Shown: positions 14,827-23,138 of the stretch, one piece after another
Numbering within the stretch: the first letter of the stretch is position 1
Layout of the letters: each line of letters starts with the position of its first letter
Origin: Thermoproteota archaeon
Lineage (GTDB): Archaea > Thermoproteota > Thermoprotei > Thermoproteales > Thermocladiaceae
Direction: 5' to 3'
NCBI GenBank assembly: GCA_013153895.1
Contig: JAADDN010000171.1
Span: forward strand, 1 to 31,400
Length of the DNA stretch: 31,400 bases
The notes under the pieces: model-generated
What the model saw: only the letters and a program-made list of their open reading frames with translations
Told to the model about the DNA's origin: nothing
Databases searched by the model: none
Made by a program: the position numbers and the translations under genes

Positions 14827-15963
14827 GTCTAGGTTCTCTAGATCCTGCTCTATGAGGTATGATGGTGCTCTCAATATTGCTACGTATCCTCCAAATGTTC
14901 CCTCAAGCATCTTGCTCTCTTCTACTGATGATGGTATTACTTCTAGCTTTATGTTCCTATTATCACACTCTAACATTAGCTTCATTATATCTTCCTCACC
15001 AACGTTCTCACTCACTATTACTGTCTGTGCTATTCCAGCATTAACAGCTTCCCAGACCTTATCTCTACCATATACTATCATGTCAGGCTTCTTTATTGCG
15101 TAGTACGTTATTAGCTCCATTAGTCTCTTAGCTCTCACATACTCATTATCTCTGATATGTTTCCATGCTCTCTTTATAGCTTCAACAACACCATACTCGT
15201 TTGCACAGCATGCATCTACTACTGCTATAACCTTAGACTTTAGTCTATAGTCTAGGTAGTCTGCTTTTAGGAAGTCTTCCTTTGTTGGTCCTGGACCTGC
15301 AACAATTATTCCCTTTAGGTCAGGAATGTTTAGGAATATCTTGTTAGCCTCCTCAGCAACCATCTTGTAAAATACGTCAGCTAGATGCTCTATCTGACGC
15401 TTAAATCTGACTGATGACTGACCACCAGCATGATGCTTACCTGGAACATAGAACTCTACGTGCTTAGCTACCTCCCAGTAGTTTCCTCTAAGTATGGCTA
15501 TCACAGCTTCTCCTCGCTCTATGACAATTATACCATATGCTGAGCCTACGTTAAGCATCTGCTCAAGTATCTCAGTATGAAATACTTGATCACATATGTA
15601 CTTGAACGTGCTTATTGGTCTCGGTGGTATTATCATGTACATTACCCAGTCATACATTCCTGGACTCTTCATGTGAAATCCAGCAAATACGGCTAGACCG
15701 TTTGGTGGTGCCTTGTTCATGCCCTTCAACTGATTTATTATTCTCTCTAGAGCACTCTGAACATGTGTTCGAGTGGTCTTATCCTTAATGTTGCCAGCTA
15801 TAGCCCACTCTTGTCTAAGCATGTTCACAACATCTGGCATAGGCCTCTCAGCATTTATGTATAGGCTTATCAGAGTTGTAGCATATCCTCTATACTTCTT
15901 TAACGTTGATATTAGTACTCTCAGCTCGTTCAGCGACTTTATCTCGTATACTCCACTCTTTAT
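14815..15963 (-). CDS. prf1: Peptide chain release factor aRF1, start codon unclear
   Basis: Archaeal class I release factor. The catalytic GGQ lies in HHAGGQSSVRF and the stop-decoding NIKS element appears as NIKD in AGNIKDKTTR; the C-terminal half binds aRF3/aEF1A-type partners. The first in-frame ATG (15840) would begin MPDVVNML, cutting off conserved sequence: the frame stays open upstream and encodes VYEIKSLNELRVLISTLKK and then TLISLYINAERP, clearly the aRF1 N-terminus. No ATG, GTG or TTG occurs in this frame before the in-frame TGA at 15982-15984. I extend to ATA 15963-15961 as a provisional first codon; an extra G after the out-of-frame ATG at 15968-15966 would give MGIKSGVYEIK. Either a sequence error, a non-standard start or frameshifting. 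Confidence 0.88.
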   Translation of the reverse strand: MKSGVYEIKSLNELRVLISTLKKYRGYATTLISLYINAERPMPDVVNMLRQEWAIAGNIKDKTTRTHVQSALERIINQLKGMNKAPPNGLAVFAGFHMKSPGMYDWVMYMIIPPRPISTFKYICDQVFHTEILEQMLNVGSAYGIIVIERGEAVIAILRGNYWEVAKHVEFYVPGKHHAGGQSSVRFKRQIEHLADVFYKMVAEEANKIFLNIPDLKGIIVAGPGPTKEDFLKADYLDYRLKSKVIAVVDACCANEYGVVEAIKRAWKHIRDNEYVRAKRLMELITYYAIKKPDMIVYGRDKVWEAVNAGIAQTVIVSENVGEEDIMKLMLECDNRNIKLEVIPSSVEESKMLEGTFGGYVAILRAPSYLIEQDLENLDLGY

Positions 15964-15996
15964 TCCATATAGGTCCCAACCTCACTCTGTTGAAAG

Positions 15997-16006
15997 TATT
16001 TAAATA
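15997..16006 (-). promoter_or_regulatory. TATA box of the aRF1 gene
   Basis: The palindromic TATTTAAATA is centred near 16001. A start about 26 bp downstream falls near 15975, just before TATATGGAATAAAG. This gives aRF1 its own promoter after the metallo-beta-lactamase gene (stop at 16015) and places the 5' end right at the problematic start region, leaving no room for a longer N-terminal leader. Confidence 0.55.
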
Positions 16007-16014
16007 GGTTTCTA

Positions 16015-16743
16015 CTACATGTATGAGCTATACGTTATTCCTCCACTCTTGATCTCTATTATAGTTCCAGAGTGACCAGGAACATACTTCTCTGGACATA
16101 CTGCCTTGAGAGCTTGCTGGAAAGTCTTTCCAGTACAGTGTAGTGGACATATCTTGTGTAGACCCTGCATTCTGCAGAACTTGTCTGCTAGAGCTGAAGC
16201 CTCGCTAGGAGATATACCGTACAGGTGGAATCCCCCTATGAGGAGTAGAATATCTTTCTTAAAGAGTCCCATGACGTGTCTAACCATGTGAGTTATACCT
16301 GGATGTGAACATCCTGTTATCATTACTACTCCTGCACCTAGGTCTATAACCATGCACTGTTCTGGTATGAGTGATCTTGGGAAGTTTATCAGGTACACGT
16401 TTGATAATATGTTCATTACTTCACTATTTATATAGACCTTGCATAGACCAATAAGCTCATGTGCAAGTCTTGAGGGAGAGGGAAGGTATATTGGTATTCT
16501 GTGACAGTACTCTACTACTGCTCCTAGACCTCCAGTATGGTCACCATGTTCGTGAGATATTGCACAAGCTACAACCTTGTCCATTGATAGACCAAGATTT
16601 CTAAAATTGTACTTAAATACTTCCTCACTAGCACCTGTATCAAATATTATTGCTTTATCACCAAGATCTACATATATTGAGAGACCCCACTCAGATAGTA
16701 GTCCTGGACCTGGCTCATTATCTACTACCACTATCAGTCTCAT
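16015..16743 (-). CDS. Metallo-beta-lactamase-fold protein, RFA-P synthase-like
   Basis: A 242-aa MBL-fold hydrolase with the zinc motif SHEHGDHTGG (H64, H66, D68, H69), then ITGCSHPGITHMV, GGFHLYG and PLHCTGKTFQ. This pattern is that of the MJ0301/DHPS group, annotated as 7,8-dihydropterin-6-methyl-4-(beta-D-ribofuranosyl)-aminobenzene-5'-phosphate synthase of methanopterin-type cofactor synthesis; that activity outside methanogens is uncertain. Cytoplasmic and full length. GTTATTAATC (minus strand, about 16763-16772) is a TATA-like box about 25 bp upstream, so it may be leaderless and separate from the trp genes that end 36 bp before it. Confidence 0.82.
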   Translation of the reverse strand: MRLIVVVDNEPGPGLLSEWGLSIYVDLGDKAIIFDTGASEEVFKYNFRNLGLSMDKVVACAISHEHGDHTGGLGAVVEYCHRIPIYLPSPSRLAHELIGLCKVYINSEVMNILSNVYLINFPRSLIPEQCMVIDLGAGVVMITGCSHPGITHMVRHVMGLFKKDILLLIGGFHLYGISPSEASALADKFCRMQGLHKICPLHCTGKTFQQALKAVCPEKYVPGHSGTIIEIKSGGITYSSYM

Positions 16744-16779
16744 GATTAGTACTGGACTAACTGATTAATAACGAGTCTC

Positions 16780-18039
16780 TCACTGTATTCCAAGCACTCT
16801 ACTATAAGCATCAGTATCTAGAAGCCCATGACCACTGAGGTTGAATGCTATCACGGTTCCTGGACTAGCCTTCTTAGCTACGTCTATGACAGCCTTTATC
16901 GCATGTGCTGACTCTGGTGCAGGTATGATACCTTCACATCTAGCGAAGAGCTGTGCTGCTCTCATAACCTCCTCCTGCTCATATGCTACTGCCTCAACTA
17001 TCCCTAGCTTGACTAGTATTGACAAGCTTGGTGCTGCTCCATGATATCTCAGTCCTGCTGCATGTATTGGTGGTGGAACGAAATCCTTACCTAACGTATA
17101 CATCTTTATTAAGGGAAGTATTCCTGAAGTATCAGGATGATCATACATGTATCTTCCAGACGTGAGCTTTGGAGCAGCCTTAGACTCGACAGCTATGAAC
17201 CTAGTCTTCTCAAACCCTTCCTCTCTAAGCTTCATACCTATCATAGGATAAGTGAATCCTCCAAAATTTGATCCTCCTCCAACACATGCAATAACTATGT
17301 CAGGTTGCTCAGGCATCTGCTCTATAGCTTCTAGACCGATCACCGTCTGATGAATAAGTACGAACTCCATAACACTACCAGGAAGATACCTCCTCTTTTC
17401 TGGTTCCTTAAGCACGTACTCTACAGCCTCACTTATAGCTATTCCTAGACTACCAGGATGCTCTCTATCCTTCTCCAGCAACTTTCTCCCTATCTCTGTT
17501 AGATCGCTAGGACTTGGATGAACAGTTGCTCCAAGAACCTGCATCAATATCCTTCTCTGAGGCTTAGACTTATAGCTTGCACGTGTCATAAATATTGTAC
17601 ACTTCATTCCAAATAATGCTGCAGCTATGGACGTAGCTAGACCCCACTGACCAGCACTCGTCTCTGTAACGACCTCCTCAGCACCATCCTGCTTAGCATA
17701 GTATGCTTGTGCTAGAGCAGTATTAAGCTTATGACTACCACTTGGAAGTATTCCCTCAAACTTGTAATATATATGAACGTCTCTGAGACCTAGAGCACGT
17801 TCAAGATTTTCAGCCCTCCTATATGGTGTTGGTCTACCAACCTTTTCATACATTCTCCTGACCTCGTCAGGAATAGGTATCCATCTCTCTCCAGAGAACT
17901 CCTGATCTATGAGCATTGATGGCAAAATCTTGGTGAGAAGCTCTATTCTAGAGGGACCAGTGTCTGGATCTCTCACGGGAGGTAATGGGACTGGAAGATC
18001 AGCAGCTATGTTGTACCAATGTGATGGTACTGATACCAT
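16780..18039 (-). CDS. trpB2: Tryptophan synthase beta chain, TrpB2 type
   Basis: I start it at the ATG at 18039 (MVSVPSHWYNIAADLPVPLPP, about 419 aa), 5 bp after the trpA stop; the longer frame from 18105 would overlap trpA by about 60 bp and adds no conserved sequence. PLP-dependent enzyme joining indole and serine. The PLP lysine is in GSHKLNTALAQ, the phosphate-binding loop is CVGGGSNFGG, and TETSAGQWG is the TrpB catalytic region. The long N-terminal segment and the overall motif set are those of TrpB2 rather than TrpB1. It is the third gene of trpC-trpA-trpB2. No TrpB1 gene is nearby, so TrpB2 is likely the functional partner of TrpA, as described for Sulfolobus. Confidence 0.93.
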   Translation of the reverse strand: MVSVPSHWYNIAADLPVPLPPVRDPDTGPSRIELLTKILPSMLIDQEFSGERWIPIPDEVRRMYEKVGRPTPYRRAENLERALGLRDVHIYYKFEGILPSGSHKLNTALAQAYYAKQDGAEEVVTETSAGQWGLATSIAAALFGMKCTIFMTRASYKSKPQRRILMQVLGATVHPSPSDLTEIGRKLLEKDREHPGSLGIAISEAVEYVLKEPEKRRYLPGSVMEFVLIHQTVIGLEAIEQMPEQPDIVIACVGGGSNFGGFTYPMIGMKLREEGFEKTRFIAVESKAAPKLTSGRYMYDHPDTSGILPLIKMYTLGKDFVPPPIHAAGLRYHGAAPSLSILVKLGIVEAVAYEQEEVMRAAQLFARCEGIIPAPESAHAIKAVIDVAKKASPGTVIAFNLSGHGLLDTDAYSRVLGIQ

Positions 18040-18044
18040 ACTTA

Positions 18045-18797
18045 TCACTCTACGAGAGCCCTCTTTAAAGATTCTAGAAGCTTTAAACCACACTCTACAC
18101 CACATCTCGCTATCTCTTTGATGAATGCTGATCCTATAACTACACCATCAACTCCAATCTTCTTGAGAAGTCTCACATCATCAGGACTCTTGATAGCGAA
18201 CCCTACCACTAGTGGACATCTATCACCTATTATGCTCTTATATATCTTCACATTACGTTCAATAAATATTGGTAACCTGACTCCACTACATGCTTGAAGT
18301 CCTAGATATATGAAGAGTGGTCTATAAGTCACCAATCTCTCAACCTCTCTATACGGGAACTTGCTAGATATGAAGAAGCAGGGTTCTAACCCAAACCTTC
18401 TACACTCATTAACGAACTTATCAACCATGTCATAATAATCGAAGAGTAGGTCAGGCATTAGTACTCCTTTCGCACCTATCTCCGCACACTTTCTGAGGAA
18501 GATATCTAACTTATCTACATGATCCTCCATGTATGCCATAATTATGAAGTCACGTGACATGTTTCCTCTTAAAATATCAAGAGCATTGAGTCCCTTGACC
18601 TCTGCCGTCCTATGTGTCATTCTTATCGTAGGACCATCATACTTAGGATTTGTGGTAGGTACTCCAATCTCAAACATGTCGACTATATGGCTCACTGTCT
18701 CGATTATGTTTAGGAATGTCGTAGTGTTAGGATAGGTAGCTGTCAGGTACAGTATCAATTTTGTACATGATGACACAGTCATAGGTACGTGAACCAT
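18045..18797 (-). CDS. trpA: Tryptophan synthase alpha chain
   Basis: A 250-aa TIM barrel releasing indole from indole-3-glycerol phosphate. The catalytic pair is visible as E43 and D54 in EIGVPTTNPKYDGPTIRM, and the phosphate-binding loop is VVIGSAF near residue 220. Slightly shorter than the usual 260-270 aa. ATG 18797 is used, with a second in-frame ATG five codons later (MTVSSCTK); a TATA-like TTTATAAG lies only about 6 bp before the first ATG, so a start at the second could be possible. It lies 30 bp downstream of trpC and 5 bp upstream of trpB2, consistent with one transcript. Confidence 0.94.
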   Translation of the reverse strand: MVHVPMTVSSCTKLILYLTATYPNTTTFLNIIETVSHIVDMFEIGVPTTNPKYDGPTIRMTHRTAEVKGLNALDILRGNMSRDFIIMAYMEDHVDKLDIFLRKCAEIGAKGVLMPDLLFDYYDMVDKFVNECRRFGLEPCFFISSKFPYREVERLVTYRPLFIYLGLQACSGVRLPIFIERNVKIYKSIIGDRCPLVVGFAIKSPDDVRLLKKIGVDGVVIGSAFIKEIARCGVECGLKLLESLKRALVE

Positions 18798-18827
18798 ACT
18801 TATAAACTCTACCCTACACGTATAGTG

Positions 18828-19568
18828 TTAGAAATTCTTCATCATAAACGTACCAACTAGAACAGCATTAGCACCATTTCTCCAAGCATTTTCTATATCG
18901 TTTATAGATGAGATACCACTCTCAAGAACTATTACTGCTTCACTATCTAGAGATTCTCTAAGATCCTTCAATCCCTGTAGTGCAGCTCCTAGATCTACCT
19001 TCAGAGTCTTGAGGTTCCTGGAGTTAAGTCCTAGAAGGACTCCTCTACCTATCCTAGAGTAGAAGTCTATTAACACTGATGGCGAGTTAGATTCTAACAG
19101 TACTTCCAGGCCCAGACTTCTAGCATGATCAACAAGCTGCATAACCTCTCTATCACTAAGAACCTCAGATATCAGTAATACAGCATCAGCACCTAGAGAC
19201 CAGGCTAGATCTATCTGCCAAGGATCAACTATGAAGTCCTTATAGAGGACAGGCTTGCCAGACCAGTACCTTATAGCTGGTAGATACTCTAACGATCCTA
19301 GAAACCAGAAAGGTTCTATTAGAACTGAGAAACCAGAAGCAATATCACGATACTTCTCAACATACTCGTCAGGTCTAACATCTAGGCGGATTATCCCTCT
19401 TGGACTAGATCTCTTATACTCAATTATGAGTCCTATCCTACCATTCCTATTGAACTCTCTTATACTCTCTATTAAGCTTCTATGATCTACGATCCTCTCA
19501 GAGATCTTTATACTACTCTTCAATGCATTGATGAGCTTTTTTCGAAACCTTACAATCTCTTCAAGCAC
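18828..19568 (-). CDS. trpC: Indole-3-glycerol-phosphate synthase
   Basis: A 246-aa (beta/alpha)8 enzyme that cyclises CdRP to indole-3-glycerol phosphate. Active-site residues fall at or within a couple of positions of those in the Sulfolobus enzyme: E50 and K52 (IEYKRSSPRG), K110 (VLYKDF), E159 (VLLES), N182 (GLNSRNL), and E216/S217 (VLESGIS). It starts at GTG 19568; a TATA-like GTTATAAG (minus strand, about 19593-19601) lies about 28 bp upstream, suggesting a leaderless message. First gene of trpC-trpA-trpB2 and divergent from trpG across a 78-bp gap that probably holds both promoters. Confidence 0.95.
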   Translation of the reverse strand: MLEEIVRFRKKLINALKSSIKISERIVDHRSLIESIREFNRNGRIGLIIEYKRSSPRGIIRLDVRPDEYVEKYRDIASGFSVLIEPFWFLGSLEYLPAIRYWSGKPVLYKDFIVDPWQIDLAWSLGADAVLLISEVLSDREVMQLVDHARSLGLEVLLESNSPSVLIDFYSRIGRGVLLGLNSRNLKTLKVDLGAALQGLKDLRESLDSEAVIVLESGISSINDIENAWRNGANAVLVGTFMMKNF

Positions 19569-19646
19569 TCTTATACCTACTTATCGTGTTCTCTTATAAC
19601 TATTACTACGATAAGACTTATTAGACACATAGGGCAACTACTCTAC

Positions 19647-20246
19647 ATGATAGTGCTAATAATAGACAATTATGACAGCTTTGTATACAACATAGCTCAA
19701 CTCATAGGTGAGCTAGGAGCTAGACCAATCGTGGTGAGAAACGATGAGATAAGTGTAAGAGGAATAGAAAGAATGAGACCTGACGCAATAATAATATCTC
19801 CAGGACCAGGCTCACCAGAGAATCCGAGAGATGTTGGAGTATCGATCGAAGTTGTACGTCAACTTGCAGGAAAGATACCAATACTTGGAGTATGCCTTGG
19901 TCATCAGATAATAGGATACGTATATGGATCAAGAATAAGAAGAGCAAAAACGATAATGCATGGAAAAACAAGTCCAATAAAACATGGAAATAACTCAAAA
20001 CTAATGAGAGATGTTCCAGAGATCTTCATAGGAATGAGATATCATAGCCTAGTAATAGATCAGGTGCCACCTGGATTTAAACTTACAGCAATAAGCCTCG
20101 ACGATGGTGAGATAATGGCAATAGAGAACGATGATCTTCAAATATATGGAATACAGTTCCACCCTGAATCAATAGGAACAGATTACGGACCAAAGATATT
20201 AAAGAACTTCCTCGACCTAGCCGGAGACTTCATATTGAGAAGATGA
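19647..20246 (+). CDS. trpG: Anthranilate synthase glutamine amidotransferase subunit
   Basis: A 199-aa class I glutamine amidotransferase. The nucleophile is C83 in GVCLGHQIIGY and the His-Glu pair is H172/E174 in QFHPESIGTDYG; the oxyanion loop is SPGPGSPENP. It supplies ammonia to TrpE (or PabB). I start at ATG 19647 because MIVLIIDNYDSFVYNIAQL is the normal family N-terminus; an upstream in-frame ATG would extend back into trpC on the opposite strand. CTTATTAG near 19616-19623 is a plausible TATA box about 27 bp upstream. Unusually, no trpE follows; the next gene, 13 bp on, is tmcA. A folate-type PabA role cannot be excluded. Confidence 0.9.
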   Translation: MIVLIIDNYDSFVYNIAQLIGELGARPIVVRNDEISVRGIERMRPDAIIISPGPGSPENPRDVGVSIEVVRQLAGKIPILGVCLGHQIIGYVYGSRIRRAKTIMHGKTSPIKHGNNSKLMRDVPEIFIGMRYHSLVIDQVPPGFKLTAISLDDGEIMAIENDDLQIYGIQFHPESIGTDYGPKILKNFLDLAGDFILRR

Positions 20247-20259
20247 ATAGAGAAACTTC

Positions 20260-22314
20260 ATGATAAGAGAGTTCATACAAGACTTAAGAGATAGAAACAG
20301 TAGAGGTCTCATAGTAATAGATCATAGAGACATAACAGACATAATAAGTGAACTATCATCAAATGAGAACATACTAGTATTAACAGAGAGAGAAGACTTA
20401 CAGGAAGACAACATTGAAAAGCTAAGTCATAATAAATATATTAAAGTTCTAGGAAAGGAGTATGATCACGCAATAATAGATCTTACAGGAAAGTATAGAC
20501 ATTTAAGACCAAACATGTTATGTGCTGTAGCTGAGACCATAAGAGCTGGAGGAGCATTAATAATACTCTTAACAGACTTACATAAATCTAGGTTAGGAGC
20601 ATATGGGTACAGGTATGATAGATATATTAAAAATAGTTTCAGAGAATGTGAGTCTCATTTAATAATACATAATGAAGATATAGTATCTAAGAGAGTTATT
20701 GAAAGAAAATTAGAAAGAAGTTTTGAAAAACTTACAGAAGATCAGAAAAATCTTTTAAATATTTTAGAAGAATTTTATAATGATCCTAACAAGAGAGTGC
20801 TCGCAATAAGTGGTGGAAGAGGGAGAGGAAAGACTTTCATGTTAGGTTACATAGCGTACATCATATACGATAAGTATAATGTTCCTGTTATTGATCTTGT
20901 AACAGATGAACTACATAGATCATTCATAGATGGTTTGAAAAATATTGCGAGAGAGAACGTAGAGATCTATAAGAGATTTATAAGAGTTGGAAAGTTAACT
21001 ATAAGGATATTACACCCTAGCTCAAGAACTACGGCGCCAATAGTACTGATAGATGAGGCTTCACGTGTGGGTGTATCACGTATAAGAAGAATTATTGCAA
21101 GATCATTTAAAGTAATTATGACATTAACAACATTTGGTTATGAGGGGTGTGGAAGATTTTTCAAATATTATATAGATGACTTATGTAAACGGTATGGTGG
21201 TCAATTACTAGAATTTAAAGAACCTGTAAGATATTGTAAAGACGATCCACTTGAGAGATGGATAAACAGAATATTCGTACTAGACACAGATAAGTATACT
21301 CCTCCTCAAATATCATTGGACTGGAGTAGAATAAGATTGAAAGTTGTTAACAAGGATCTACTACTGAGAGATCTAGAATATTTTAGAGCTATAGTTAGAC
21401 TTCTTAGAGATGCTCATTACAGGCATAGTCCTGATGATATAGAAATTATCTTAGATAGTGATGATCATATATTACTTGTCTATGAGCAAGATGGTCTACC
21501 AGTTGCTGCTTGTCATTTGAGGAAGGAGAATGCTACTAGGAGAGAAGTTAAGAAGGCTATGAGTGGAGTAGTGCTCAAAGGTCTTCCTACAATCACAATA
21601 TTGTCAAGGTATGGTACTCAGAATGTGTATAAGTTATCAATATGGCGTATACATAGGATAGCAGTAAGAGTAGATCTTCAGAGGAGAGGTATAGGTAGCT
21701 CGATGCTTAAAGAAATTGAAAGAATTGCAAAAGAGAACAATATAGATCTAATATCAGCATTATTCTCTAGAAATGAGGTAGCTAAGTTCTGGTTCAAAAA
21801 TGAGTACATACTCTTCTACATATCTCCAAGATTTAATAAGGTAACTGGTGAACATAATATTGGAGTTATGAAGATAATTTCAGAAAAAGGTAAAGAAATA
21901 GTGACTCCTATACTACAGGATTTCAAGAGAAGACTAGTATTATCTGCATCAAGCATATATAGAGAATTAGACTCAGAGATTCTTGCAGAAGGTTTGAAGA
22001 GTCTTAAAGTTTCTTCACCATTAAGATTATCTTTATCATCTTTACAGGAACGTAGATTAAAAATATTTTTAGAAAATTTTGACAAGTACGATGTCGAGTA
22101 TGTTCAAGATGTTGTCTATATTAAATTCATAGAGTATTTATTAAATAATGATAGAATAAACATATCTGATCTTGATCTCATTGTTCTAACATGCAAGTTC
22201 TTACAGGGGAAGAGTGTTAAAGATGTTGCTGCATCTATCAACGTCTGTGAAGATAGTGCAAAAATAATTATTAAGAATGTTGTTCGAAGATTTTTATCTC
22301 AGATTACTGTTTAA
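20260..22314 (+). CDS. tmcA: tRNA/RNA cytidine N4-acetyltransferase TmcA
   Basis: A 684-aa RNA helicase-acetyltransferase fusion. An N-terminal DUF1726-like domain (about 1-110) is followed by the ATPase core, with Walker A SGGRGRGKT (184-192) and Walker B LIDEASRV (263-270). A GNAT domain follows, with the acetyl-CoA loop QRRGIGS (474-480) in RIAVRVDLQRRGIGSSMLKE, then a C-terminal helical tRNA-binding part. It acetylates cytidine to ac4C in tRNA and, in some thermophilic archaea, widely in rRNA. Start ATG 20260, 13 bp after trpG and probably co-transcribed with it. Its last 11 bp overlap the convergent peroxiredoxin gene. Codons go from A-ended to T-ended along the gene. Confidence 0.93.
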   Translation: MIREFIQDLRDRNSRGLIVIDHRDITDIISELSSNENILVLTEREDLQEDNIEKLSHNKYIKVLGKEYDHAIIDLTGKYRHLRPNMLCAVAETIRAGGALIILLTDLHKSRLGAYGYRYDRYIKNSFRECESHLIIHNEDIVSKRVIERKLERSFEKLTEDQKNLLNILEEFYNDPNKRVLAISGGRGRGKTFMLGYIAYIIYDKYNVPVIDLVTDELHRSFIDGLKNIARENVEIYKRFIRVGKLTIRILHPSSRTTAPIVLIDEASRVGVSRIRRIIARSFKVIMTLTTFGYEGCGRFFKYYIDDLCKRYGGQLLEFKEPVRYCKDDPLERWINRIFVLDTDKYTPPQISLDWSRIRLKVVNKDLLLRDLEYFRAIVRLLRDAHYRHSPDDIEIILDSDDHILLVYEQDGLPVAACHLRKENATRREVKKAMSGVVLKGLPTITILSRYGTQNVYKLSIWRIHRIAVRVDLQRRGIGSSMLKEIERIAKENNIDLISALFSRNEVAKFWFKNEYILFYISPRFNKVTGEHNIGVMKIISEKGKEIVTPILQDFKRRLVLSASSIYRELDSEILAEGLKSLKVSSPLRLSLSSLQERRLKIFLENFDKYDVEYVQDVVYIKFIEYLLNNDRINISDLDLIVLTCKFLQGKSVKDVAASINVCEDSAKIIIKNVVRRFLSQITV

Positions 22315-22987
22315 TATATTTCTTAGCTTCTTCTACATCTTCTCTAGGAAGCTCTCTATGACAGAACCACCAGTCATAGCATTCGTACTTTTTCAATCTC
22401 TCTTTTGCTTCATCTATCGTTGAGGCTGGTGGAATTATTGCTCTATCTTTAATTAACTCGTTGTTTGGCCAGTTTGCTGGTAGTGCAACACCGTGCTTTG
22501 AAGCTACTTGTAGAGCTTTAAGAAGTCTAAGTATCTCATCCATGTTTCTTCCAACCTCCTGTGGGTAGTATAGTACTGCTCTTATTATTCCATCAGGATC
22601 AACTATGAATACAGCTCTCACAGTATGTGTTGAAGATTGAGCATGAAGCATTCCAAGTCTAGAAGCAACTTCTCCTCTTGGATCTGCTATTATTGGAAAT
22701 GGTATCTCTACTCCAAACTTCTCTCTTATCCACTCAATCCACTTTATATGACTAAACACGCTATCAACACTTAAACCTATGAGCTCAGTGTTCAATCTCT
22801 TGAACTCTTCATATCTTTTTGCAAATGTTACGAACTCTGTTGTACATACTGGTGTGAAGTCTGCTGGATGGCTAAAAAGTATGAACCATCTACCTCTAAA
22901 GTGATCTGGAAGCTTCATTTTTCCATGAGTAGTCACAACCTCCATCTCAGGAAATCTCTCTCCTATCGATGGTGCTTGTAGTGGCAT
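22304..22987 (-). CDS. Peroxiredoxin (archaeal Prx6-type thioredoxin peroxidase)
   Basis: A 227-aa peroxiredoxin reducing H2O2 and alkyl peroxides. The peroxidatic Cys is C48 in PADFTPVCTTEF, with the conserved R in the VRAVFIVDPDG region. Two further cysteines six residues apart, C203 and C209 (YECYDWWFCHRE), match the third-cysteine arrangement of the Aeropyrum enzyme, which forms decamers. Full length and cytoplasmic. GATTTATAAG (minus strand, about 23008-23017) lies about 25 bp upstream of the ATG, so the message is probably leaderless. Confidence 0.95.
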   Translation of the reverse strand: MPLQAPSIGERFPEMEVVTTHGKMKLPDHFRGRWFILFSHPADFTPVCTTEFVTFAKRYEEFKRLNTELIGLSVDSVFSHIKWIEWIREKFGVEIPFPIIADPRGEVASRLGMLHAQSSTHTVRAVFIVDPDGIIRAVLYYPQEVGRNMDEILRLLKALQVASKHGVALPANWPNNELIKDRAIIPPASTIDEAKERLKKYECYDWWFCHRELPREDVEEAKKYIKQ

Positions 22988-23138
22988 GATCTTATAGATC
23001 TCTTGAAGTCTTATAAATCTATCTCTTTCAAATTCCTAATAACAGATTTCGAAAACCGATAAAACATAGATAGAAACTCGAACAGAAGCATCGACAGGTA
23101 AGGATTTAAGCTTAGATTCGAGCCTTAACGTAGGTATT

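Noticed and set aside
16744..16762. ATGATTA-N12-CTGA, half of a C/D sRNA
   Set aside because: No matching upstream box C and D' at the required spacing; it overlaps a gene start and its TATA box.
18040..18105. Longer TrpB2 start at 18105
   Set aside because: The extra 22 codons lie inside trpA and are not TrpB-like; ATG 18039 follows the trpA stop by 5 bp.
19482..19646. Longer TrpG start at 19482
   Set aside because: The extension runs antisense through the trpC 5' end, and MIVLIIDNYDSF is the normal family N-terminus.
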